The translations under genes were made by a program, and so were the position numbers. DNA of 64,000 nucleotides from CAXMMR01 sp965198995 (GTDB taxonomy: Bacteria; Pseudomonadota; Alphaproteobacteria; Acetobacterales; Acetobacteraceae), in NCBI GenBank assembly GCA_965198995.1, contig CBDAQG010000002.1:806001-870000 (forward strand). The letters run 5' to 3'. This document shows positions 1 through 9,853 of the stretch, piece after piece; the stretch's first letter is position 1, and every line of letters begins with the position of its first letter. Under the pieces are notes generated by a model. The model had not been told where the DNA came from. It worked only from the letters and a program-made list of their open reading frames with translations, and did not search any database.

Positions 1-753
1 CCCTTCACGCCGGAAGCTGACATGGCGGCCGTTGCCGACGATGATGTGGTCGTGCAGCGTGATCGACAGCGCCTCGAGCGCCCGGCGGATCTCCTCCGTC
101 ATCCGCACGTCGTCGCGCGAGGGCGCCGGGTCGCCGCTCGGGTGGTTGTGCACCAGGATCAGCGCCGTCGCGTGCAGCTCCAGCGCCCGCTTCGCCACCT
201 CACGCGGGTAGACCGGCGTATGGTCGACGGTGCCGCGCGACTGCGCCTCGTCGGCGAGCAGCCGGTTGCGGCCGTCGAGGAACAGGATGCGGAACTGCTC
301 GACCCGCTCGCGCGCCAGCACGGCGTGCAGGTAGTCGATCAGCCGCTCCCAGTTGCTCAGCACCGGCGCCGCCTGCACCTCGGCGCGGGCAAGCCGGAGG
401 GCTGCCGCCTGCACCACCTTGAGCGCCGAGAGGCCGGCGTCGCCCACCCCGTCGACCTCGCGCAGGCCGTTCGGCGGTGCAGCGATCACCCCGGCGAAGC
501 TGCCGAAGCGGGTCAGCAGCGCCCGCGCGATGACCTTGGTGTCGCGCCGCGGCAAAGCGAGGAACAGCACCATCTCGAGCAGCTCATGGTCGGCGAGCGC
601 GTCCGCCCCGGCGCTCAGCAGCCGTCCACGCATCCGTGCCCGATGCCCCTCGGCGCCGACTGGGGCGCCAACTGGGGCGCTGAGCGGGGCGTGAGCCGGC
701 GCGATCAGCGGCAGTTGGCCGCCCGCCGCCGACAGTCCGCGCCGGCTTGCCAA
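1..753 (-). CDS. radC: RadC-family JAB-domain protein (3' end cut by window edge)
   Basis: Reading leftward from about 753, the frame gives GHRARMRGRLLSAGADAL, then an HhH-like region, then the JAB/MPN metalloprotease-like core with HNHPSGDPAPSRDD (the HxH...D zinc ligands) and HDHIIVGNGRHVSFRREG. The window ends only a few codons before the expected C-terminus. No ATG lies in frame after the upstream map stop, so I place the start at a TTG at 753, 17 bp after map. That start is weakly supported and has no clear Shine-Dalgarno. The family name suggests DNA repair, but its biochemical role is unsettled. It is co-directional with map. Confidence 0.88.
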   Translation of the reverse strand, partial: MASRRGLSAAGGQLPLIAPAHAPLSAPVGAPVGAEGHRARMRGRLLSAGADALADHELLEMVLFLALPRRDTKVIARALLTRFGSFAGVIAAPPNGLREVDGVGDAGLSALKVVQAAALRLARAEVQAAPVLSNWERLIDYLHAVLARERVEQFRILFLDGRNRLLADEAQSRGTVDHTPVYPREVAKRALELHATALILVHNHPSGDPAPSRDDVRMTEEIRRALEALSITLHDHIIVGNGRHVSFRREG

Positions 754-769
754 TCGTCGCGCGGCCCAA

Positions 770-1573
770 TCAGGCGGCGTAGGGTGGGTGGTGCAGCCCG
801 GCCGGCGAGATGGTGAACACCTCGCAGCCGGTCTCGGTGACGCCGACCATGTGCTCGAACTGCGCCGACAGGCTGCGGTCACGCGTCACCGCGGTCCAGC
901 CATCGTCCAGAACCTTCACCTCCGGCCGGCCGGCATTGACCATCGGCTCGACGGTGAACACCATGCCCGGCCGCAGCATCGCGCCCTCGCCGCGGCGGCC
1001 GAAATGCAGAATGTTCGGCGGCTCGTGGAAGCGCCGGCCGATGCCGTGGCCGCAGAAATCCCGCACCACGCTGAAGCGCTGCGGCTCGACAAAGGCCTGG
1101 ATGGCATAGCCGAGGTCGCCCAGCGTCGCTCCCGGCTTCACCGCCGCGACGCCGCGCATCATCGCCTCGTAGGTCACGTCCATCAGCATGCGCGCCCGCG
1201 TGGACGGCGTGCCCGCGGCATACATCCGGCTGGTGTCGCCATGCCAGCCGTCCAGGATCACCGTCACGTCGATGTTGATGATGTCACCGTCAAGCAGCTT
1301 CCGCTCGCCCGGAATGCCGTGGCAGACGACGTGGTTGATCGAGGTGCAGATCGACTTCGGATAGCCGCGGTAGTCGAGGCAGGCCGAGGTGGCGCCGTGC
1401 GCGTGCATGAAGTCGACGCACAACCGGTCAAGCTCGTCGGTGGTGACGCCGACCTGCACGTGCGGCGCGATCATGTCGAGGGTGGCCGCGGCCAGGGCGC
1501 CGGCGCGATGCAGTCCGACGAAATCGTCCGGCTTGTGGATCGTGATGCTGCGCTGGTCTGATCCGCCGTCCAT
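770..1573 (-). CDS. map: Methionine aminopeptidase type I
   Basis: The 267-residue protein cleaves the initiator methionine in the cytoplasm. All expected metal and catalytic residues of the pita-bread fold are visible: His85 (CHGIPGE), Asp102 and Asp113 (DGDIINIDV, HGDTSRM), His176 (CGHGIG), Glu209 (TVEPM) and Glu240 (FEHMVGVTE). I chose the ATG at 1573 because upstream residues in the open frame are encoded by an intergenic repeat and lack homology. The length is typical of bacterial type I enzymes. It lies directly upstream of radC, so the two are probably co-transcribed. Confidence 0.96.
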   Translation of the reverse strand: MDGGSDQRSITIHKPDDFVGLHRAGALAAATLDMIAPHVQVGVTTDELDRLCVDFMHAHGATSACLDYRGYPKSICTSINHVVCHGIPGERKLLDGDIINIDVTVILDGWHGDTSRMYAAGTPSTRARMLMDVTYEAMMRGVAAVKPGATLGDLGYAIQAFVEPQRFSVVRDFCGHGIGRRFHEPPNILHFGRRGEGAMLRPGMVFTVEPMVNAGRPEVKVLDDGWTAVTRDRSLSAQFEHMVGVTETGCEVFTISPAGLHHPPYAA

Positions 1574-1640
1574 GTGGGTCCCGTGGTGCCTGCCTGGCGA
1601 AATTGAGGATGCCGAGGCCTGGTTCAAGGCGCAAGCGGGG

Positions 1641-1755
1641 AAGGCCAGAGGCTCTGCCTCTGGACTCCGCTGGGGGCGGCGCCCCCAGACCCGCATCGAC
1701 TTGAAGACAGCGATCGACGGTGGAAGAACGGCTAGATGATGGATTCTAAAGGCTG
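1641..1755. repeat. GC-rich double-hairpin element, A-end followed by remnant B-end
   Basis: Two back-to-back perfect hairpins lie at 1645-1663 (8-bp stem CCAGAGGC, 3-nt loop) and 1670-1688 (8-bp stem CTGGGGGC). They are followed by a short core and a degenerate opposite end around 1740-1755 (GGATTCTAAAGGCT). The family recurs through the window. The dacA stop codon lies in the remnant end. It could act as a transcript terminator or stabiliser between map and dacA. Confidence 0.8.
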
Positions 1756-2888
1756 GCCAGCCTGCAGCGCCCATGCCGATGCGCGCAGCTTCCGCCCCCA
1801 CTGGCGTGCAAGATGCGGCCGCGCGCGACCGCCATCTGCACCCGCGGCTGCGGCGACCAGGAGGCATGCGAGCCATAGTGACGGAGATGCACAAGCTGGC
1901 GCCTGGGCTCGGCGGCGGCGTAGACGCGCCGCTCGCGCCGGCCATGCCGCCAGCGCGTCACCACCGGCAGCGTCTCGGCCTCGGCCGCGGCCATCAGGCT
2001 TGGCAGCCGCGGCGGCGGCGCGGCGCGGCGCATGACCGGCACGCCCATGCTCTCGAAGCCGTCGTCGAGCAGGCTCGCCATCTGCACGTCGCGCTCCGGG
2101 TTGGAGGCGGCGCCCATGACAACGCCGATCAGTCGGACACCGCCGCGCATCGCCGAAGTGACCAGGTTATGGCCCGACAGCACCGTGTAGCCGGTCTTCA
2201 GCCCGTCGGCGCCGTCATAGCTCTGCAGCATACGGTCGTGATTGAAGATGACGCGACCGTGGAAGGTGAAGCTCGGCGTGCTGAAGTAGTGGTACTGGTC
2301 GGGAAAGTCCGAGATCAGATGGTGGGCCAGCACGGCGAGGTCACGTGCGGTCGTCATCTGCTCCAGGTCGGGCAGGCCGGAGGCATTGCGGAAGGTGCTG
2401 TTGCTCATGCCGAGCGCCCGCGCCCGCAGCGTCATCATCTGGGCGAAGCGCTCCTCGTCGCCGCCGAGCAGCTCGCCCAGCGCGCATGCCGCATCGTTGG
2501 CCGACTTGGTGACGATGCCGTTGATCGCGTCCTCGACGGTCAGGTACGTCCCCGGCACCAGGCCGAGCTTCGACGGCTCCATCGATGCGGCATGGGCCGA
2601 GACGGGGACCGCCTGGTCGAGCCCAACCCGATGATCACGCAGCGCCTCGAAGGTGACGTAGAGCGTCATCAGCTTGGTCAGGCTGGCCGGGTAGCGCAGA
2701 TCATCCGCCGCGTCGGACTGCAGCACCTTGCCGCTCGCCTGGTCGACGATGATCGAGCTGTAGCGGGACGAGCCGACCTGCGCCCTGAGCGCACCCGGCA
2801 GGCTGATCATCAGGGCCAACACCAGCAGCCCGGCCTGCAAGAGCCGCGTCGGCAGGAGTTTGGTCGGCCGCCGCCGGCGAACGGCCAT
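1746..2888 (-). CDS. dacA: D-alanyl-D-alanine carboxypeptidase (peptidase S11)
   Basis: This is a 380-residue penicillin-binding protein that trims peptidoglycan pentapeptides in the periplasm. The three active-site motifs are in order: SxxK at Ser69-Lys72 (PASLTK), SxN at Ser129-Asn131 (KSAND) and KTG at 231-233 (LKTGYT). The start at 2888 gives a basic N-terminus and a hydrophobic stretch ending ALRAQ, a good Sec signal peptide; the frame stays open to 3002 without useful sequence. The C-terminal about 80 residues are basic and low in complexity, and the stop codon lies in the flanking repeat. Symbol given by family; dacC or dacF are equally possible. Confidence 0.92.
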   Translation of the reverse strand: MAVRRRRPTKLLPTRLLQAGLLVLALMISLPGALRAQVGSSRYSSIIVDQASGKVLQSDAADDLRYPASLTKLMTLYVTFEALRDHRVGLDQAVPVSAHAASMEPSKLGLVPGTYLTVEDAINGIVTKSANDAACALGELLGGDEERFAQMMTLRARALGMSNSTFRNASGLPDLEQMTTARDLAVLAHHLISDFPDQYHYFSTPSFTFHGRVIFNHDRMLQSYDGADGLKTGYTVLSGHNLVTSAMRGGVRLIGVVMGAASNPERDVQMASLLDDGFESMGVPVMRRAAPPPRLPSLMAAAEAETLPVVTRWRHGRRERRVYAAAEPRRQLVHLRHYGSHASWSPQPRVQMAVARGRILHASGGGSCAHRHGRCRLASL

Positions 2889-2997
2889 CAGGCGCGCAAC
2901 TCGGGCGACGGGCCGAACAAGCGCTCTGCAACCGTCATTTGCCTGTCCCCTGGTCGTGCCGTCGGCGGAAGCTATCAAGGCGCCTCGATCGATGTCC

Positions 2998-3019
2998 AGC
3001 ATTGTTGATATACAATGCT
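2998..3019. promoter_or_regulatory. Perfect dyad, possible operator upstream of dacA
   Basis: AGCATTGT (2998-3005) and ACAATGCT (3012-3019) form a perfect 8-bp inverted repeat around TGATAT. The sequence is AT-rich compared with its surroundings and lies 110 bp upstream of the dacA start. It has no following T-run, so it looks like a protein-binding site and not a terminator. The cognate regulator is unknown. Confidence 0.45.
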
Positions 3020-3310
3020 TAATCGACCGTTACCAAACCAACGCCTTCGGTGCCGCAGCTAGCGGCCTGTTGGCGGCCCCGATCCCGCCGCCGCCTCGTC
3101 CCGACGCCTTGTCGAAGGTTTTCGTAATCACGGTACGGAAACAGGTTGACGGCGTGCGGCGCCCGACCGTAGATCCCGCGTGCACTGCAGCATGCCGTGT
3201 TGATGCGTGGTGAGCCGGCGGGTCTTGGACTTGCCGTAGCCGACCCAGAAACCGCCCACCTCGGGCACACCTTCCCAGCGTGCGGGTCACGCAGCACAGG
3301 ATACCATCAC
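3020..3310. other. Intergenic region between divergent dacA and phasin gene
   Basis: I see no credible gene. The short reverse-strand frames here are arginine-rich shadows. The one candidate signal is a TTGACG (3146-3151) with TAGATC 18 bp downstream (3170-3175), which could serve the phasin gene with a leader of about 130 nt. Confidence 0.4.
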
Positions 3311-3658
3311 ATGACCACAGCAGAGCAGTTCGTCTCGTTCGGCCAGGCCAATTTCGAGGCGATGATGAAGTCAGGCCAGATCTGGACCGTCGGCGTGCAG
3401 GAATTGTCGGCCAAGATGGCGGCCAGCGCCCAGGCCTCGCTCGACGAGACGTTGTCGACCATGCGGGCGATGTCGGGCGTAAAGTCGCTGCGTGACGCCG
3501 TCGAGCTGCAGAGCGGCTTCGCCCGCTCGGCGATGCAGAAGACGGTCAGCGAGACCGGCCGCCTGGCCGAGACGTCGATCAAGCTGGCCGAGCAGGCCGC
3601 CGCTCCGATCACGGCGCGGCTGACGGCGGCTGTTGACATGGTGTCCCCGCGCGCCTGA
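3311..3658 (+). CDS. Phasin family protein
   Basis: The 115-residue, Ala-rich, helical protein begins MTTAEQFVSFGQANFEAMMK and continues with amphipathic repeats (SAKMAASAQASLDETL, RSAMQKTVSETGRLAE). This is the Phasin_2 pattern of polyhydroxyalkanoate granule-associated proteins. It probably coats PHA granules and stabilises their surface. The ATG at 3311 begins the recognisable domain; upstream residues in the frame are not phasin-like. A strong hairpin terminator follows, suggesting a single-gene transcript. No PHA synthase lies in the window. Confidence 0.85.
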   Translation: MTTAEQFVSFGQANFEAMMKSGQIWTVGVQELSAKMAASAQASLDETLSTMRAMSGVKSLRDAVELQSGFARSAMQKTVSETGRLAETSIKLAEQAAAPITARLTAAVDMVSPRA

Positions 3659-3722
3659 TAAGCACGCCAAGCGATCCGGCGCCTGGCGACCGGATCAAGC
3701 CTCGCATCTTCGGGTGCACCTG

Positions 3723-3754
3723 AAGGCCCGGTTCACGCCGGGCCTTCTCTGTTT
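3723..3754 (+). terminator. Rho-independent terminator after phasin gene
   Basis: A perfect 9-bp stem, AAGGCCCGG (3723-3731) and CCGGGCCTT (3738-3746), with a 6-nt loop, is followed by CTCTGTTT. It sits 64 bp after the phasin stop. Confidence 0.75.
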
Positions 3755-3818
3755 CAGCACCGTTATCGCGTGACCCAGAGGCCGCTCGGCCGCCACCCAG
3801 AGGCCGCCGGGCCAGCCG

Positions 3819-3870
3819 TTACGCAAAGCCCGCCAGGCCACCTTTACGCGAAGGCCGCCAGGCCACCTTT
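3819..3870. repeat. Two-copy 25-bp direct repeat
   Basis: The 15-mer CGCCAGGCCACCTTT occurs at 3831-3845 and again at 3856-3870. Each copy is preceded by a similar ACGC(A/G)AAG block. It lies in the gene-free stretch before clpS; function unknown. Confidence 0.6.
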
Positions 3871-4026
3871 TCCCACGCTCGCACGTTCCGATATGCTGAC
3901 CTGGACGCCGACACGCTGGCCGAGGCAAGCGTCGCCGCAGCGTCCGATGCTTGACATGAGGTTGGCTGGCAGCGGCCGGCGACTGCAGTGCCGGCGCCCC
4001 CCCGGCTCGCGACTGGAAGAGTGACG

Positions 4027-4350
4027 ATGAGCGACGACAACAAGAAGGGCGACGGACCGAATACCGGCGTGGTCGTCAAGGCGCGGCCCAAGACGCGCAA
4101 GCCCGCCATGTACAAGGTGTTGATGCTCAACGACGACTACACGCCGATGGAGTTCGTCGTCCACGTGCTCGAGCGCTTCTTCCAGAAGACTCGCGACGAG
4201 GCGACACGGATCATGCTGCACGTCCATCGCCGCGGCGTCGGCGTCTGCGGCGTGTTCACCTACGAGGTGGCGGAGACCAAGGTCACCCAGGTGATGGACC
4301 TGGCGCGCCAGAACCAGCACCCGCTGCAATGCACAATTGAGAAGGAGTAG
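4027..4350 (+). CDS. clpS: ATP-dependent Clp protease adaptor ClpS
   Basis: The 107-residue adaptor recognises N-degron substrates and delivers them to ClpA. A disordered N-terminus ([10 protein letters not shown]) precedes the conserved core: [17 protein letters not shown], then [21 protein letters not shown]. The ATG at 4027 follows a GGAAGAG ribosome-binding site. clpA follows after 191 bp, the standard clpS-clpA arrangement. The basic segment [11 protein letters not shown] precedes the fold as in other alphaproteobacterial ClpS proteins. Confidence 0.96.
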   Translation: MSDDNKKGDGPNTGVVVKARPKTRKPAMYKVLMLNDDYTPMEFVVHVLERFFQKTRDEATRIMLHVHRRGVGVCGVFTYEVAETKVTQVMDLARQNQHPLQCTIEKE

Positions 4351-4414
4351 CGGGCGACGCAGCGTCCCCGCACGCTGATCCGAGTGCCGCACCACACCGC
4401 AGGGGGGATTGGAT

Positions 4415-4523
4415 GCGGCGCGGGATGAACCACATTGATCGTTGACGACGAAAGATCAGCGTGGTCCGCCTCGCCAATCGCTCTTGTGCAAATGCGATTG
4501 GCGGTGGAGCATCCCGGGTCCGC
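4415..4523 (+). ncRNA. Candidate structured leader RNA (three-way junction) of clpA
   Basis: An outer stem CGGGATG (4421-4427) with CATCCCG (4510-4516), extended by GCGG/CCGC, encloses two hairpins. P2 pairs ACCACATTGATC (4429-4440) with GATCAGCGTGGT (4454-4465) through one mismatch. P3 pairs GCCAATCGC (4473-4481) with GCGATTGGC (4494-4502), with two more pairs at its base. The fold ends just before the GAAGGAG ribosome-binding site of clpA (about 4524-4530). I recognise no known riboswitch class. Chance folding in GC-rich DNA cannot be excluded. Confidence 0.45.
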
Positions 4524-4541
4524 GAAGGAGCGTCATTGATC

Positions 4542-6884
<2,343 letters not shown>

Positions 6885-6910
6885 CCGTTCGGCACGGGAC
6901 ATGATGCAGC

Positions 6911-6945
6911 GCCGCGGGGCGTTCCCCGCGGCGTTTGCGTCTTCA
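6911..6945 (+). terminator. Rho-independent terminator after clpA
   Basis: A perfect 9-bp GC stem, GCCGCGGGG (6911-6919) and CCCCGCGGC (6924-6932), with loop CGTT, is followed by GTTTGCGTCTT. The next gene begins at 6960, so its promoter must overlap this hairpin or it depends on readthrough. Confidence 0.65.
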
Positions 6946-6959
6946 GGGAGACAGCAGCG

Positions 6960-7241
6960 ATGAAGGCCATTTGGAACGGCAAGACAATTGCCGAGAGCAG
7001 CGACATCGTCACCGTCGAGGGCAATGCGTATTTCCCGGCCGACAGCGTGGCACAAGGCGTGCTGCAGCCCAGCGAGCACACCTCCATCTGCCCCTGGAAG
7101 GGCACGGCGCATTACTACTCGGTGTCGCTGGACGGGCAGGTGAACAAGGACGCGGTCTGGTACTACCCGGAGCCGAAGCCGGCGGCCAAGGAGATTGCCG
7201 GCCGCTTGGCGTTTTGGAAAGGCATCACCGTTTCAAAGTAA
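6960..7241 (+). CDS. DUF427 domain-containing protein
   Basis: This 93-residue protein reads MKAIWNGKTIAESSDIVTVEG, then YFPADSV, then SICPWKGTAHYYSV and KDAVWYYPEPKPAAKEIAGR. These are the characteristic blocks of the DUF427 family: an all-beta small domain with a conserved CxWKGxAxYY motif. The function of the family is not established. It has its own start 15 bp after the clpA terminator and is followed by a repeat element. It is a complete single-domain copy. Confidence 0.9.
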   Translation: MKAIWNGKTIAESSDIVTVEGNAYFPADSVAQGVLQPSEHTSICPWKGTAHYYSVSLDGQVNKDAVWYYPEPKPAAKEIAGRLAFWKGITVSK

Positions 7242-7265
7242 GGCCATAGCCCCCTTCTAATCGGT

Positions 7266-7317
7266 TTCCAAAGGCCGCCGGCCTTTGGTGGGGTCAAGGG
7301 GCAAAGCCCCTTGCCTC
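7266..7317. repeat. GC-rich double-hairpin element, B-end, reverse orientation
   Basis: CCAAAGGCC-GCC-GGCCTTTGG (7268-7288) and AAGGGGC-AAA-GCCCCTT (7296-7312) are consecutive perfect hairpins. The sequence changes relative to other copies keep the stems paired. It lies between converging genes, and the glycosyltransferase stop codon and last residues (GFAP) are encoded inside it. Confidence 0.8.
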
Positions 7318-9723
7318 AACGCGCTCAACCAGCCGCGCCGCCGCCGCAGGATCATCAAGGTCCAAGACGTCGATCAGGGCGCCAACGGCACGAAGCTCCT
7401 CCAGCCTCCGCAGCCGCGCGGCGTCCGGCGCGCCAGGTGCGAGCTCCACGAAAACGTCGCCCGCATGGACCTCAACCGGCTGGTCCTCCCCGCTCGGCGC
7501 CGGCAGCCCGAGGATGCGGGCAGCGCAGTGATGCGCCAGCAGCAGCCCACCCGCCGGCTCCCGGCCGTCCACGCCCGTCGCCGCCGGCGCGTCATTCGCC
7601 TCGCCAAGCCTGACCAGCTCGATGCGCGGCGCTGACGGCAATCGGCAGAGCGCCCGCAGCACCGTACCGACCGACTGCTCGAGGAGCGGGTCGAAATCCG
7701 GCCCGACCAGGCCGCTGACGTCGAGCAGCAGGCTGCGGCGCTGTGGCCTGAGCCGATACGTGGCACTCGCCGCCGCGGCGGCCGGGGCCAGCTCCGACCG
7801 CTTGAGCCCGGCCTCGCTGAGCGCCGCCAGACACGCCTCGTAGCCGGCGCCGTCGCCCTGCGCATAGGCATCCTCGATCGCCGCCCCGAGCCGCGCCGCC
7901 TCAAGCGCACCCAGCCGACGCAGCCGCGTCAGCCCGGCCTGGTGCGGCCGCTCCTCGCCGACCGCCAGAATGCCGACGGCCCGCCGCGCCAGCGCCTCCT
8001 CGCCGGGGTAGCGAGCCCACGCCGACCCATCATCCGACCCATTATTCGCCGCCGCATCCGCCGCCGCCACGACCGCCTGCCAGCCATGCAGCTCGACCAG
8101 GATGTCCTGCCGCGCCGCCGCACCGCTGCCGCCCAGCATTTCGCCCAGCAGCCCGTTCAGCGCCCGCTCGCCGAGCAGCACCACCCCGGGATGCTGGTCG
8201 AGCAACTGCAGCGTCCGCAGCGTCGCCCGCGGTTCGTCGCCGGGGCAGTACAGCACCCGGTCAAACCGCACCGCCGCCAAACGGTCGATCCCGCCGACCT
8301 CGATGTCTGCAACCTCGAGGTCGGCGGCAAGCCAGGCCTCGGCGGCGGGCTCGTCGTCACTGAGCACATCGATCCGGTATGACGTGGCAAGGCCGGACAG
8401 CACCGCGCCCGGCAGCGCGTGGCCCGACGTGAGCGGCATCACCACGGCCAGACGCGGCCGCCGCTCGCCAGGCCGCACGCGCGCCCGCCCAGCTGCCCGC
8501 ACGCGCGCGTCCACCGCCTCCAGCGCCCGCCAGGCCCGCCGCGCGGTCTCCGGCCAGGTGAACAGCCGGCTGCGCTCGAGCCCCGCCGCCGCCAGCGCCG
8601 CACGCGCCGCCTCGTCGCGCAGCACCGCCGACAGCCGGCGGGCGATGTCGGCCGGGTCCATCGGGTCAAACAGCGCCGACGGCGTGCCGATCACCTCCGG
8701 CAGGCTGGTCGTGTTGCTGCCGAGCACGGCGACCCCGCACGCCATCGCCTCCGCCGCCGACAGGCCAAACCCCTCATGCAGCGACGGGCAGACCACGACG
8801 GCCGCGGCCCGATACAGCCCCGGCAGGTCCTGCTCCGGCACGAACTCGCTGAGCAGCCGGAGCGCCTGCTGATCAAGCCCGAGCCCGCTCGCCAGTGCCC
8901 GCAGGGCGCGCACCTGGCCCGCGTCGTTCCAGCCCGTCGCGACCAGCGGATGGGCGCGGCGCAGCGCTTCGGGCAGCAGCGCATAGGCGCGGATCAGCCC
9001 GTCGAGGTTCTTGCGTGCCTCGATCGCGCCGACGCACAGGATCGCCCCGGCCGGCAGCCGGTAGCGCGCGAGCAGCGCCTCCGGCGCCTCGTCGCCCGGC
9101 CGTGCCGGGCGAAACTGCGGCGCCACCCCGGCCTGGATGTTGCGCACGAGCGCCTCGGGCAGGGCCAGCTGCTCGGCAGCCTCCCGCCGCGCCGAGTCGG
9201 AGATCGCCATCACCCCGGCGGCGCGCCGCATCTGCAGCAGCCGCCGGTAATACCACTGCCGCGCCCGCGCGCTCGCCAGGTAGCTCTCCGGCCGCATGAG
9301 CGGGATCAGGTCGTAGCAGATCGCCACCATCGGCGGCAGCACCACCCCGGGCGGCACCCCGGTCACCGCGTCGTCGGCCAAGCCCTCGAACAGGCTGCCC
9401 ACCAGCAGCAGGTCGGCGTCGAGCGACTGCAGCAGGCTCGCGCGGACATGCTCGGCGGCGCGCCGGCGCCCGTCATTGGCCGGCTCGCCCGCCGCCTGCC
9501 GGCCCGGCCCCTGCCACAGCCGAATGGCCGCCGGCGGCAGCACCCCGGCGACCGCCTCGCGACACTCCGCCAGGGTGTCGGCAAACCCGGCGTTCAGCAC
9601 CAGGATGAGCTCGTGCCCGCACGGCTCGGCCGCCATCGCCTGCACCAGGCTGCGGCAGTAGCGGCCGATGCCGCGGTTGCGGCTGAGGCTTTGGGCCCCT
9701 TGGGCGTCGATGATCAGGCGCAT
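7294..9723 (-). CDS. Large GT4-type glycosyltransferase with extra C-terminal region
   Basis: The 809-residue protein has a GT-B glycosyltransferase in its first half. MRLIIDAQGAQ opens the first Rossmann fold, RNRGIGRYCRSL is the acceptor-side motif, and CVGAIEARKNLDGLIRA plus HEGFGLSAAEAMACG (the E-x7-E donor-binding motif, about residue 315) follow. The second half (about 400-809) has a further Rossmann-like start (RLAVVMPLTSGHAL) but no motif I can assign. It probably adds sugars to a surface polysaccharide, together with the neighbouring FkbM methyltransferase. The start at 9723 excludes residues encoded by the AT-rich repeat. The C-terminus runs into a dispersed repeat. Confidence 0.88.
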   Translation of the reverse strand: MRLIIDAQGAQSLSRNRGIGRYCRSLVQAMAAEPCGHELILVLNAGFADTLAECREAVAGVLPPAAIRLWQGPGRQAAGEPANDGRRRAAEHVRASLLQSLDADLLLVGSLFEGLADDAVTGVPPGVVLPPMVAICYDLIPLMRPESYLASARARQWYYRRLLQMRRAAGVMAISDSARREAAEQLALPEALVRNIQAGVAPQFRPARPGDEAPEALLARYRLPAGAILCVGAIEARKNLDGLIRAYALLPEALRRAHPLVATGWNDAGQVRALRALASGLGLDQQALRLLSEFVPEQDLPGLYRAAAVVVCPSLHEGFGLSAAEAMACGVAVLGSNTTSLPEVIGTPSALFDPMDPADIARRLSAVLRDEAARAALAAAGLERSRLFTWPETARRAWRALEAVDARVRAAGRARVRPGERRPRLAVVMPLTSGHALPGAVLSGLATSYRIDVLSDDEPAAEAWLAADLEVADIEVGGIDRLAAVRFDRVLYCPGDEPRATLRTLQLLDQHPGVVLLGERALNGLLGEMLGGSGAAARQDILVELHGWQAVVAAADAAANNGSDDGSAWARYPGEEALARRAVGILAVGEERPHQAGLTRLRRLGALEAARLGAAIEDAYAQGDGAGYEACLAALSEAGLKRSELAPAAAAASATYRLRPQRRSLLLDVSGLVGPDFDPLLEQSVGTVLRALCRLPSAPRIELVRLGEANDAPAATGVDGREPAGGLLLAHHCAARILGLPAPSGEDQPVEVHAGDVFVELAPGAPDAARLRRLEELRAVGALIDVLDLDDPAAAARLVERVEARGFAP

Positions 9724-9726
9724 GCG

Positions 9727-9846
9727 AGAAGGAAGCGGTTCTTTTTTGAAAAAAAGAACCAAAAAACTTTCGCTCGATAAGCGGGGAGGTTCGCGACGGC
9801 GCGGGTAAAAGTTTTTTGCTGCTTTTTTTCAAAAAAGAAGCGCTTG
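9727..9846. repeat. AT-rich inverted-arm element, copy 1
   Basis: Two arms of about 40 bp face each other. The left one contains GGTTCTTTTTT-GAAA-AAAGAACC then AAAAAACTTT. The right one contains AAAAGTTTTTT then a GCTTTTTTTCAAAAAAG hairpin. About 35 bp of unrelated DNA separates them. The left arm ends at the glycosyltransferase start and the right arm abuts the stop of the next minus-strand gene. The inner AAAAAACTTT/AAAGTTTTTT tracts can also pair across the spacer. It is in strong contrast to the surrounding GC. Confidence 0.8.
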
Positions 9847-9853
9847 CCGTCCT

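Noticed and set aside
22..816. Long plus-strand frame over radC
   Set aside because: Arg/His-rich antisense translation of RadC; typical GC-rich shadow. The same applies to the many long frames opposite clpA, glcD, the helicase, ctrA and others.
3019..3297. Two overlapping 86-92 residue reverse frames upstream of the phasin gene
   Set aside because: Composition is arginine-rich with no motif, no ribosome-binding site, and they are mutually exclusive frames.
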